Of a DNA stretch of 64,000 bases, positions 53,669 to 60,261 are shown piece by piece (position 1 is the stretch's first letter; each line of letters begins with the position of its first letter). The notes under the pieces are model-generated. The model was not told the origin of the DNA and ran no database searches. It saw only the letters and a list, made by a program, of their open reading frames with translations. The translations under genes were made by a program, and so were the position numbers. The stretch comes from UBA699 sp050261915 (GTDB lineage: Bacteria; Bacillota; Clostridia; Clostridiales; Clostridiaceae), in the NCBI GenBank assembly GCA_050261915.1, contig JBLNDT010000089.1, positions 124,001-188,000 on the forward strand, in the 5' to 3' direction.

Positions 53669-53685
53669 TAATTATGCACGAATTA
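53669..53685 (+). repeat. 17-bp direct repeat, copy 2
   Basis: TAATTATGCACGAATTA, one mismatch from copy 1 and 48 bp downstream. The palindromic flank of copy 1 is not conserved here. Confidence 0.75.
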
Positions 53686-53717
53686 CATAGAAGTATATTG
53701 AAAAGTCTATTTTCAAA

Positions 53718-53746
53718 TGAAAACCCTTTAAAATCAAGGGTTTTCA
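53718..53746. repeat. Inverted repeat 1 upstream of the recombinase
   Basis: A perfect 11-bp inverted repeat (53718-53728 with 53736-53746), seven-base loop. There is no T-run on the plus side, so it is not an ordinary terminator. Confidence 0.7.
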
Positions 53747-53758
53747 TATTAGATGTCG

Positions 53759-53784
53759 TTCTGCTAAATACACATTTAGCAGAA
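53759..53784. repeat. Inverted repeat 2 upstream of the recombinase
   Basis: A perfect 11-bp inverted repeat (53759-53769 with 53774-53784), loop ACAC, just upstream of the candidate -35 box. It could be an operator or a recombinase-binding site. Confidence 0.7.
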
Positions 53785-53789
53785 TTCCG

Positions 53790-53818
53790 TTTACTTGCGT
53801 CATGTTTTATGATAATAT
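53790..53818 (+). promoter_or_regulatory. Candidate promoter of the tyrosine recombinase gene
   Basis: TTTACT (53790-53795), 17-bp spacer, TAATAT (53813-53818). Confidence 0.45.
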
Positions 53819-53854
53819 TATAGTACAGAGATTTATATCAAGGTGGTGAAAGTT

Positions 53855-55174
53855 TTGAGCAGCAATTACGTTCTGTTAAATTGTTCTGAGGCAGATAAAG
53901 AAATTCTAAAGTATACCCTGTTAACTGAAGAGGATAAGCGAAATATTTCAGAGCTAAAGGAAAGGTTCAAAAAGAGGAAGTATGCCCTTGCAATAGAAGA
54001 TTTATATAAGTTACATAAGAACTATTACCCTACTTCAAAAATTGCTTTGATGTACGGGGTTGGAGTTAGACAAATTCAACGTATTTTTACGGAGCTTGGT
54101 TTAAACAGAGATAAATCCATGGCTATGATTATTTCTTCAAATGACAATTTAAAATATGAAGATAAATCCCTAAAAAAAGTCCCTCTTATAACCAGTACTC
54201 CAATTAAGGATTTAGAGCTACCTTCCACCCTTCAAAACTTTTTAATTTATCTGTCAACCATTAAAGGAAAGTCCCCTAATACTGTAGATGGATACAAGAT
54301 GGATTTAATATTGTTTTTTAGATTTATTAAGAGACATAAAGGCTTATATCCTAAAAACACACCTATATCTAATATTGCTATAGGAGATATAGATAAAGAT
54401 TTCATTAAAAGCATTAACTTAACTGATTTTTACGCATTTCTTTCCTTTCTAGAAAATGATAGGAAGAATACTTCATATACTAGAGCAAGAAAGGTAGCTG
54501 CCCTTAAATCTTTCTTTAAGTTTTTGCAAATAAAAGCAAAAATATTAGATGAAAACCCAACTGAAGAACTTGAAGCACCAAAAATACTTAAAAGACACCC
54601 AGTATATCTAAGCCTTGAGGAAAGCAAGGAGCTTTTAAGTTCTGTAGATTATGATGAAAAACACCCAAAAAGAGACTTCTGCATATTGACCTTATTCCTT
54701 AACTGCGGCCTAAGACTTTCAGAACTTTGCAGCATTAACATTTCAAGTATTAAAGATGACACCTTGACCATTATCGGAAAAGGAAATAAGGAAAGAACAG
54801 TTTATCTTAACCATGCCTGTATTAAGGCTATATCAGCTTATATGAGGGAAAGAAATATTAAAGACATACTCCCCCAGCATAAAGATGCCTTATTTATAAG
54901 TGATCATAAATCCAGGATAAATAAGAGCACCATACAGAAAATAATTAAAAAATACATTACCCTTGCTGGGTTAGACCCAGAAAAGTACTCTACTCATAAG
55001 TTAAGGCACACAGCAGCAACTTTAATGTACAAGTATGGTAATGTGGATATTAGAAGCCTTCAAATGATATTAGGACACGAAAACATCAACACCACTCAAA
55101 TATATACCCACGTGGATGATGAAAAGCTTAGGGAAGCTGTAGCCTTAAATCCTTTAAGTGATGAAGACTTTTAA
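53855..55174 (+). CDS. XerC/D-like tyrosine recombinase with N-terminal HTH extension
   Basis: 439-aa integrase-family protein. The catalytic residues are complete: Arg287 (NCGLRLSEL), His381 and Arg384 (THKLRHTAA), His408 (LGHENINTTQ) and nucleophile Tyr417. The SAM-like core-binding domain is at about 125-225. The first 110 residues are extra compared with XerC/XerD (about 300 aa) and contain an HTH-like segment, SKIALMYGVGVRQIQRIFTE (about 61-80). TTG start at 53855, six bases after AAGGTGGTG. No phage genes nearby, so it looks chromosomal. Role unknown. Confidence 0.9.
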   Translation: MSSNYVLLNCSEADKEILKYTLLTEEDKRNISELKERFKKRKYALAIEDLYKLHKNYYPTSKIALMYGVGVRQIQRIFTELGLNRDKSMAMIISSNDNLKYEDKSLKKVPLITSTPIKDLELPSTLQNFLIYLSTIKGKSPNTVDGYKMDLILFFRFIKRHKGLYPKNTPISNIAIGDIDKDFIKSINLTDFYAFLSFLENDRKNTSYTRARKVAALKSFFKFLQIKAKILDENPTEELEAPKILKRHPVYLSLEESKELLSSVDYDEKHPKRDFCILTLFLNCGLRLSELCSINISSIKDDTLTIIGKGNKERTVYLNHACIKAISAYMRERNIKDILPQHKDALFISDHKSRINKSTIQKIIKKYITLAGLDPEKYSTHKLRHTAATLMYKYGNVDIRSLQMILGHENINTTQIYTHVDDEKLREAVALNPLSDEDF

Positions 55175-55179
55175 GAATA

Positions 55180-55215
55180 AAAACACTCTATGAAAAATCA
55201 TAGAGTGTTTTCCTT
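55180..55215. terminator. Bidirectional terminator between recombinase and lipoprotein genes
   Basis: A perfect 14-bp stem (55180-55193 with 55198-55211), AAAA loop, flanked by A's and T's, between convergent genes. Confidence 0.85.
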
Positions 55216-55231
55216 ATATTGTTTTATTCAA

Positions 55232-55648
55232 CTATTTATTTAATTTTTTAAAGTAACTCCATAGCTTATCACCTTTGATATTATATTGCTTTCCATACAT
55301 GGTCACAACAGTCTGAAAGCCTTGGGTACCTCCAAAAACAGATACCCTTTTCCCACCTTCATAATTAATAACCACTTCACTATTATGTGTTGTTCCCAAA
55401 TCATTATCAGCTTGAATCGCATCATTATAAGCAGTCATAAATTCATTTATTTCTTTAATATTTTTTTCTTTTGTAAATATGACTTTACTATTTCCCCCAT
55501 GAATTATCTCTATAGAAACCACATCTTTAGCAGGCTCTGAAACATTGGAACTTGTGCTCTTACATGCAGTAAAACTAATAGATAGAATTATAATAAAGAA
55601 AATTAAAATAAATTTATTTTTTATAATATCACCTCCTTTAACCTTCAT
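55232..55648 (-). CDS. Small lipoprotein, last gene of the XRE operon
   Basis: 130-138 aa, unrecognised function. A hydrophobic signal peptide ends in a lipobox-like FTAC, then a Ser-rich linker and a compact domain (VVSIEIIHGGNSKVIFTKEK; a Gly-rich stretch GGKRVSVFGGTQGFQTVV). The upstream ATG at 55648 has no ribosome site. A perfect AAAGGAGGTGAT (55639-55628) instead sits inside the frame, pointing to ATT 55627 or ATA 55624; starting at ATA gives a textbook MKNKFILIFF signal. Twelve bases after the XRE gene. Confidence 0.8.
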   Translation of the reverse strand: MKVKGGDIIKNKFILIFFIIILSISFTACKSTSSNVSEPAKDVVSIEIIHGGNSKVIFTKEKNIKEINEFMTAYNDAIQADNDLGTTHNSEVVINYEGGKRVSVFGGTQGFQTVVTMYGKQYNIKGDKLWSYFKKLNK

Positions 55649-55660
55649 TTATAAGCAATT

Positions 55661-55876
55661 CTATATTTGATCAAAGTAGAATAATTCCTCAAATGTTTTA
55701 TCAAGAACAACGCATAATATTAATGCTAGTTTAGCACTTGGACAATATTGATTAGTTTCAATAGAACTTATGGTTTGTCTTGAAACACCAACAATTTTAG
55801 CTAGCTCTTCCTGCGAAATTTTTTTCTCAGCACGTGCTACTTTTAACCTATTCTGCAAAATTAGTGTTTTTTCCAT
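55661..55876 (-). CDS. XRE-family HTH transcriptional regulator
   Basis: 71-aa single-domain Cro/CI-type DNA-binding protein. The HTH is SQEELAKIVGVSRQTISSIE (about 20-39), followed by PSAKLALILCVVLDKTFEELF, typical of small repressors paired with membrane proteins. The ATG at 55876 has GGTGAT upstream; longer in-frame starts run into the preceding gene. It probably binds the three 21-bp-spaced palindromes at the operon promoter and represses itself (inference). Confidence 0.92.
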   Translation of the reverse strand: MEKTLILQNRLKVARAEKKISQEELAKIVGVSRQTISSIETNQYCPSAKLALILCVVLDKTFEELFYFDQI

Positions 55877-55892
55877 ATTTATCACCAGATAT

Positions 55893-56204
55893 TTATATAT
55901 TAAAGAAAAAAGCAATTATGCTGACTACAGCACAAATAGCAGTAAATATGCCGCCAATTAATAGATATTTGCTTTTATATTGATAGTATTTATATAATGA
56001 TTCAACTGAGATAAAAGTAAGAAAAATAGAAATTAGATCTGAAGAATTAATTCCCTTAAAAGCTTTATAAGCCATCATAAGAGAAAGTACTAAAAGAAAG
56101 CACGTTGAAGCAATAGCTCTCGCTTTATCATTTATATATTGTTCCCTTTCATCTTCACAAGGTGCATTTTTAATAATACTGGATAATATTTCATCTTTAT
56201 TCAT
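55893..56204 (-). CDS. Small membrane protein, first gene of the XRE operon
   Basis: 103 aa. Soluble N-terminus with charged EDEREQYINDKARAIAST (about 15-32), then three hydrophobic segments (about 33-46, 54-69, 79-101). It resembles the small proteins often found beside XRE regulators in clostridia (possibly the DUF6442 group; not verified). AGGAGG lies eight bases before the ATG at 56204. Function unknown; it may sense a membrane signal or be the protein whose level the repressor controls. Confidence 0.82.
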   Translation of the reverse strand: MNKDEILSSIIKNAPCEDEREQYINDKARAIASTCFLLVLSLMMAYKAFKGINSSDLISIFLTFISVESLYKYYQYKSKYLLIGGIFTAICAVVSIIAFFFNI

Positions 56205-56235
56205 ATGAATCCCTCCTAAATTTTGTATTATAAAA

Positions 56236-56264
56236 AGAATAACACGGCAAAAATAATATGTCAA
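56236..56264 (-). promoter_or_regulatory. Promoter of the XRE operon
   Basis: On the minus strand: consensus TTGACA (56264-56259), 17-bp spacer, TATTCT (56241-56236). The start near 56229 is about 25 bases before the first ATG. The -35 box overlaps the first operator palindrome. Confidence 0.8.
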
Positions 56265-56315
56265 GTATTCTTGTCAATTTTACAAGTTAACTTGGAATTT
56301 ATACAAGAATTCTTG
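56262..56315. repeat. Three CAAG-N4-CTTG operator palindromes at 21-bp spacing
   Basis: CAAGTATTCTTG at 56262-56273, CAAGTTAACTTG at 56283-56294 and CAAGAATTCTTG at 56304-56315. Centres are exactly 21 bp apart, i.e. two DNA turns, so three dimers would bind on one face. The first overlaps the -35 box. Conserved arms with variable centres fit a small XRE repressor. Confidence 0.85.
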
Positions 56316-56339
56316 TCATATTAAATTCAAGAAGTATTT

Positions 56340-57104
56340 CTAAATACTCTTCATCTGTTTTCTTTCATTGAAGAAATTTTTATAAGATAAAAAACATGCA
56401 ATAAAGGATGATATGGATGTTGTTGAAAGCAGCATAAAGGTTACCATAATCTGATACTTCACTGCTTCCACAGGGGAAATTCCTGCAAGTATAAGACCTG
56501 TCATTGTACCAGGTAAAGATACAATTCCTAAGGTTTTTGCTGAATCTATTGTTGGTAGCATACTTACTTTAATGGAATCTCTTATTATTTCTATTGATGA
56601 AGTGAAAATATCTGCACCAAGGGATAGCTTCGTTTCAACCTCTTCCCTCTTGTCTTTAAAATTTGAAATTAATTGTCTATAGCAAAGTCCAAGGGCAACC
56701 ATTGAATTGCTTATTATCATTCCGCTTATAGGAACAATTTGATATGGTTCATATTTAATGGCACCGGATATTACTAGAATCCCAAGAGTTACTATTGTTC
56801 CAGCTGATATTGATATAAATGATATCAGTACTCCATTTTTAATTCCCTTTCCTCTTTTTGAAGCGTTATATGCCGCATTAAAACACATAAATAAAATTAA
56901 CAAGGTCGTAAAAATTGGATTTTTAAGACCAAATATAAAGTTAAGTAAATACCCTACAATAATTAACTGAACTATTGCTCTTATTACACTAATTATTATG
57001 TCCTTCTCAAGCTTTAATTTTTGGTAATGAGAAAACAATAATGAAACTAATACCAGTGATGAAGCAATTAGAAGTGATGAAGTATTTAAAGTACCTGCAC
57101 TCAT
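56340..57104 (-). CDS. fetB: FetB-like ABC transporter permease (UPF0014)
   Basis: 254 aa with about six to seven membrane segments. Conserved UPF0014 features: ISGMIISNSMVALGLCYRQL and LPTIDSAKTLGIVSLPGTMTGLILAG (two neighbouring runs), AVKYQIMVTFMLLSTTSI. In E. coli FetAB exports iron and protects from peroxide; a metal-export role here is family inference. ATGA overlap with fetA, with GGAGGTG upstream. The gene stops just before the operator region of the XRE operon. Confidence 0.88.
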   Translation of the reverse strand: MSAGTLNTSSLLIASSLVLVSLLFSHYQKLKLEKDIIISVIRAIVQLIIVGYLLNFIFGLKNPIFTTLLILFMCFNAAYNASKRGKGIKNGVLISFISISAGTIVTLGILVISGAIKYEPYQIVPISGMIISNSMVALGLCYRQLISNFKDKREEVETKLSLGADIFTSSIEIIRDSIKVSMLPTIDSAKTLGIVSLPGTMTGLILAGISPVEAVKYQIMVTFMLLSTTSISSFIACFLSYKNFFNERKQMKSI

Positions 57105-57757
57105 TTTAACACCTCCAAGGACTTAACTTGCCCCGCTTCAATAGTTAATAATTTATTTGCATTCCTTTTGCTTTGTTCTGGATTATGAGTTACCCAAAGG
57201 ATAGTTGTACCCTCCTCATTTAATTCCTTTATTACATCTTCAACCATTAAGGTATTTTCTACATCCAGTGCTGATGTTACTTCATCTAGGAGCAAAACCT
57301 CCGGCTTAAATAATAAAGTCCTTATAAGTGCAATTCTTTGTTTTTCTCCTCCAGAGAGCTTCTTAACATCTTTTTTTAGGTATTCATAATCAAGGTTAAA
57401 TAGAAAAAAAAGCTCTTCCACCCTCTTTAGATCCACTTTAATATCTCTTATAGAATAAGGAAATGATATGTTTTCCATAACAGTATCACCAAAAAGATAG
57501 GGTGTTTGAAAGCAATATGCTATACTTTTCCTTAACTCCATGGGATTGTATTCTATAATTGATTTGTTTTTATACAATATTGTTCCTTTTGTTGGGGTTA
57601 TCAAATGGCTGCACAATTTGAGAATAGTGCTTTTACCACTTCCGGAAAGGCCAATTACAGAAATATAATCACCTTGTATAACTGAAAAATTTATATCATT
57701 TAATATATTTTTATTATCACTAATATAAGCTACGTTTTTAAACTTTAGTATGGGCAA
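57101..57757 (-). CDS. fetA: FetA-like ABC transporter ATP-binding protein
   Basis: 218-aa ATPase: Walker A GLSGSGKSTILKL (about 37-49), Q-loop YCFQTPYLFG, signature LSGGEKQRIALIRTLLFKPE, Walker B VLLLDEVTSALD. TTG start at 57757, six bases after AAGGAGG; an ATG at 57790 lies within the previous gene's stop hairpin and lacks a site. It follows the Cys-rich gene by 32 bases and is coupled to fetB. Confidence 0.9.
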   Translation of the reverse strand: MPILKFKNVAYISDNKNILNDINFSVIQGDYISVIGLSGSGKSTILKLCSHLITPTKGTILYKNKSIIEYNPMELRKSIAYCFQTPYLFGDTVMENISFPYSIRDIKVDLKRVEELFFLFNLDYEYLKKDVKKLSGGEKQRIALIRTLLFKPEVLLLDEVTSALDVENTLMVEDVIKELNEEGTTILWVTHNPEQSKRNANKLLTIEAGQVKSLEVLK

Positions 57758-57781
57758 AATTATTCCTCCTTCCAATAGATT

Positions 57782-57800
57782 AAGAGCCATTAAGGCTCTT
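57782..57800 (-). terminator. Hairpin between the Cys-rich gene and fetA
   Basis: AAGAGCC/GGCTCTT arms (57782-57788, 57794-57800), five-base loop. In the minus direction the following sequence is AATC, not a T-run, so readthrough into fetAB is expected; it may tune relative expression. Confidence 0.5.
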
Positions 57801-58155
57801 TCACATTTTTAAATCTTATAAATCCAGGGAATTCCTCCACAGTGTATTTTTCAAGGTGGGCCTGGTTTTCAAGAAGATCTCTTAAACCTTCTATATCATC
57901 TATAAGTTCCATAGTATCATCTTCAATATCTTCCTCTGAAGATTTAATTTCAACTAATTCATCTTCATCAATATATTCATCACTATCTTCAAGAATTTCA
58001 TCAACAGAGATTGATAGTGTCTCTATGTCCTTATCTCCAAGGCACATGCCGCAGTTGTCGCAAGTCTTGTTCTTATCCAAATCACATATACTGCATTCTC
58101 CACATTCTATACATATTTTAGTTACTTCAAAAATACATTTTTTATCTATTTTAAT
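57790..58155 (-). CDS. Cys-rich putative metal-binding protein with acidic tail (probable ATT start)
   Basis: If read from ATT at 58155 the protein is 121 aa with eight cysteines in the first 38 residues: Cys7, 15, 18, 21, 24, 32, 35, 38, in CICIECGECSIC-like and CDNCGMC clusters (spacing CxxC). Then an acidic segment (about 45-90) rich in Asp/Glu. The first NTG in frame is TTG 58080, which would drop five cysteines and has no ribosome site; AAGGAAGG and a promoter-matched short leader favour ATT. Iron-sulphur or zinc binding is inferred; the FetAB neighbours fit metal handling. Confidence 0.65.
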   Translation of the reverse strand: MKIDKKCIFEVTKICIECGECSICDLDKNKTCDNCGMCLGDKDIETLSISVDEILEDSDEYIDEDELVEIKSSEEDIEDDTMELIDDIEGLRDLLENQAHLEKYTVEEFPGFIRFKNVKEP

Positions 58156-58184
58156 TACCTTCCTTCAATTTATTCTTGATAATT

Positions 58185-58213
58185 ATTATACAAAATTTAT
58201 TAAAATCAGCCAA
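58185..58213 (-). promoter_or_regulatory. Promoter of the Cys-rich-fetAB operon
   Basis: Minus strand: TTGGCT (58213-58208), 17-bp spacer, consensus TATAAT (58190-58185). The start near 58178 gives a leader of about 23 bases to the ATT codon. Divergent from lexA; the LexA box lies 12 bp upstream of this -35. Confidence 0.75.
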
Positions 58214-58224
58214 GTTTTAATTTG

Positions 58225-58238
58225 AGAACATATGTTTG
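58225..58238 (+). promoter_or_regulatory. LexA (SOS) box at lexA
   Basis: GAAC-ATAT-GTTT at 58226-58237 fits GAACRNRYGTTY and overlaps the lexA -35 box, giving autorepression. Being between divergent promoters, it could also touch the Cys-rich operon. Confidence 0.85.
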
Positions 58239-58264
58239 ATATTCCCTATTCCTCATGTTATAAT
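58236..58264 (+). promoter_or_regulatory. Sigma-A promoter of lexA
   Basis: TTGATA (58236-58241), 17-bp spacer, consensus TATAAT (58259-58264). Confidence 0.85.
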
Positions 58265-58289
58265 GATATAAAGATGAGGAGGTATCCAC

Positions 58290-58886
58290 ATGAAGTCAAA
58301 TAAGCAAAATGAAATTTATGAATATATAAAAGATTATGTTAGGGATAAGGGTTATCCCCCTTCCGTTCGTGAAATATGCTCTGCAGTTAACTTAAGTTCT
58401 ACTTCCACAGTTCATGGTCACCTTGAAAAGCTTGAAAAAAAGGGGTTAATTAAAAGAGACCCCACCAAGCCAAGAACAATAGAAATAGTTGAAAAAGAAG
58501 AAAAAAAGGAAATGATAAACATTCCTGTTTTAGGTACAATTACTGCAGGTCTTCCAATTCTTGCAGTTGAAAATATTGAAGATACCTTTCCCCTTCCACT
58601 TGACTATATAAGAAGCAACAAGGATCTATTCATGCTTAGAATTAAAGGTGAAAGCATGATTGAAGCTGGTATTATGAATAATGACCTTGTAATAATTGAA
58701 AAAACTAATTATGCAGAAAACGGCACAATTGTTGCTGCCCTTATAGATAATGAAGCTACCTTAAAAAGGTTTTACAAGGAAAAAGACCATATTCGTCTTC
58801 AGCCTGAAAACAGCTCCATGAGTCCTATTATAGTTAAGAACTGCACAATACTAGGAAAACTTGTTGGATTATATAGAGAATATTAA
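58290..58886 (+). CDS. lexA: SOS repressor LexA
   Basis: Represses DNA-damage genes until RecA filaments trigger self-cleavage. 198 aa. N-terminal winged HTH (about 1-65; PPSVREICSAVNLSSTSTVH). Cleavage site Ala86-Gly87 in GTITAGLP, nucleophile Ser122 in KGESMIEAG, Lys159 in ATLKRFYKE: all intact. AGGAGG precedes the ATG. It represses itself via the box at 58225 and, by the box at 44954, recA in this same window. Confidence 0.98.
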   Translation: MKSNKQNEIYEYIKDYVRDKGYPPSVREICSAVNLSSTSTVHGHLEKLEKKGLIKRDPTKPRTIEIVEKEEKKEMINIPVLGTITAGLPILAVENIEDTFPLPLDYIRSNKDLFMLRIKGESMIEAGIMNNDLVIIEKTNYAENGTIVAALIDNEATLKRFYKEKDHIRLQPENSSMSPIIVKNCTILGKLVGLYREY

Positions 58887-58912
58887 AGAGCCTAAGGCTC
58901 TTTATTTATTTT
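58885..58912. terminator. Terminator between convergent lexA and the PLP-lyase gene
   Basis: An 8-bp stem (58885-58892 with 58896-58903), three-base loop, then T-rich. It overlaps the lexA stop and ends at the next gene's stop. Confidence 0.8.
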
Positions 58913-60188
58913 CCATTATTTTTGATAGTGCAATTAATATCCCTATTTTAGCATGATCAAAGGTAAGTCCACCTTGCATGTATGCAATGTATGGCTCTCT
59001 TATCGGACCATCAGCAGATAATTCAATTGATGAGCCTTGTATAAAGGCACCTGCAGCCATTATAACCTGATCTTCATATCCAGGCATATCCCATGGCTCA
59101 CATTCCACAAAGGAATCAACAGGTGAACCATGCTGTATCCCCTTACAGAAATTAATTAACTTATCCTTATCTCCAAATTTAACTGCCTGGATTATATCGC
59201 TTCTCTTATCATTATACTTTGGAAGCACATCAAACCCTGCAAGCTCCATTAATCTTGAGCAGAATATTGCTCCTTTTACCGCTTCAATAGCTACATGAGG
59301 TGCTAAAAACAATCCTTGGTACAAGGTTCTCATCACTCCAAAGGTGGAACCGCATTCTCCTCCTATACCAGGTATTGTTAATCTGTAAGCTGCCTGAGTT
59401 ACATATTCCTCTTTTCCAACTATATATCCACCTGTAGGTGCAATTCCTCCTCCTATGTTTTTGATCAATGAACCAGCTGCAAGGTCAGCTCCAACATCGG
59501 TAGGCTCCATTGTATCAAGGAATTCTCCATAACAGTTGTCCACGAAACATAATACATCTCTTACTTCCTTTATCTTCTTTATTACATTCGCTAGTTCAGG
59601 AAGAAGTAATGCCTTTCTCCATCCGTACCCTGTGGATCTTTGAATATGTACAAGTTTTATGCTTTCATCATTCTTTAATTCATTTATAACCTTGTCTATG
59701 TCAATTTCATTACTGCTGTTTAAGTCAATCTGCTTGTAGTTTACTCCATATTCTTTTAATGAACCAATGTTTTTATTTTTACTTAATCCTATTATGTTAT
59801 GTAAGGTGTCATAAGGACTTCCGCATATACTAAGCATTGTGTCTCCAGGTCTAAGATTTCCAAATAGAGCCGCTCCAATTGCATGAGTTCCATTTACAAA
59901 ATGAGGTCTTACAAGGGCGCTTTCTGCATTAAATATATCTGCATAAAGCTTATCTAAAGAATCTCTTCCGATATCCCCATAACCATAACCAGTAGAATTT
60001 GTAAAATGCATATCGCTTATTCTTTCATTTTGAAATGCACTTAGTACCTTAAGCTGGTTGTATTCCCTTATTTCATCATATCTCTCAAACTCGGCTTGTA
60101 TATCCTTCATTGTTTGATTATATAAATTAATTATGTCATCGCTTATTTTAAATTTTGATTTTAAAGTGTTAATCGTTATATCCAGCAT
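58902..60188 (-). CDS. ynbB: MetC/gamma-lyase-like PLP enzyme ('aluminium resistance' family, YnbB)
   Basis: 428-aa fold-type I PLP protein. Segments: STGYGYGDIGRDSLDKLYAD, RPHFVNGTHAIGAALFGNLR, FVDNCYGEFLDTMEP, and the PLP lysine in AGSLIKNIGGGIAPTGGYIV (about 239-258). It belongs to the family annotated as methionine gamma-lyase or aluminium-resistance protein; the true substrate is unclear. AAAAAGGAGGCAA precedes the ATG. Location between lexA and hfq/miaA is conserved in clostridia. Confidence 0.9.
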   Translation of the reverse strand: MLDITINTLKSKFKISDDIINLYNQTMKDIQAEFERYDEIREYNQLKVLSAFQNERISDMHFTNSTGYGYGDIGRDSLDKLYADIFNAESALVRPHFVNGTHAIGAALFGNLRPGDTMLSICGSPYDTLHNIIGLSKNKNIGSLKEYGVNYKQIDLNSSNEIDIDKVINELKNDESIKLVHIQRSTGYGWRKALLLPELANVIKKIKEVRDVLCFVDNCYGEFLDTMEPTDVGADLAAGSLIKNIGGGIAPTGGYIVGKEEYVTQAAYRLTIPGIGGECGSTFGVMRTLYQGLFLAPHVAIEAVKGAIFCSRLMELAGFDVLPKYNDKRSDIIQAVKFGDKDKLINFCKGIQHGSPVDSFVECEPWDMPGYEDQVIMAAGAFIQGSSIELSADGPIREPYIAYMQGGLTFDHAKIGILIALSKIMENK

Positions 60189-60231
60189 TTAAATTGCCTC
60201 CTTTTTAAATTCCAGAGTATATGATAACACA

Positions 60232-60261
60232 TAAAATAAGAATAGGCAATAAAGCCTATTC
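60232..60261 (-). terminator. Terminator after hfq
   Basis: GAATAGGC/GCCTATTC stem (60240-60247 with 60254-60261), six-base loop; T-rich downstream on the minus strand. Confidence 0.75.

Larger units (their letters stand above)
53492..53854 (+). other. 363-bp repeat- and hairpin-rich gap upstream of the recombinase gene
   Basis: This is the only gene-free stretch over 300 bases. In order it holds: the purB terminator; two copies of a 17-bp motif with 16/17 identity (53621 and 53669); two perfect 11-bp inverted repeats (53718-53746, 53759-53784); and a candidate sigma-A promoter (53790-53818). I see no ORF with a credible ribosome site on either strand. Confidence 0.75.

Noticed and set aside
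53538..53747. Minus-strand 69-codon ORF in the repeat-rich gap
   Set aside because: No ribosome site, and it runs through the terminator and the repeats.
53718..53784. CRISPR-like or IS-end repeats upstream of the recombinase
   Set aside because: Two different single inverted repeats, no regular spacing, no transposase and no target duplication.
55286..55540. Plus-strand ORF opposite the lipoprotein gene
   Set aside because: It is antisense to a protein with a clear signal peptide and lipobox, and has no ribosome site.
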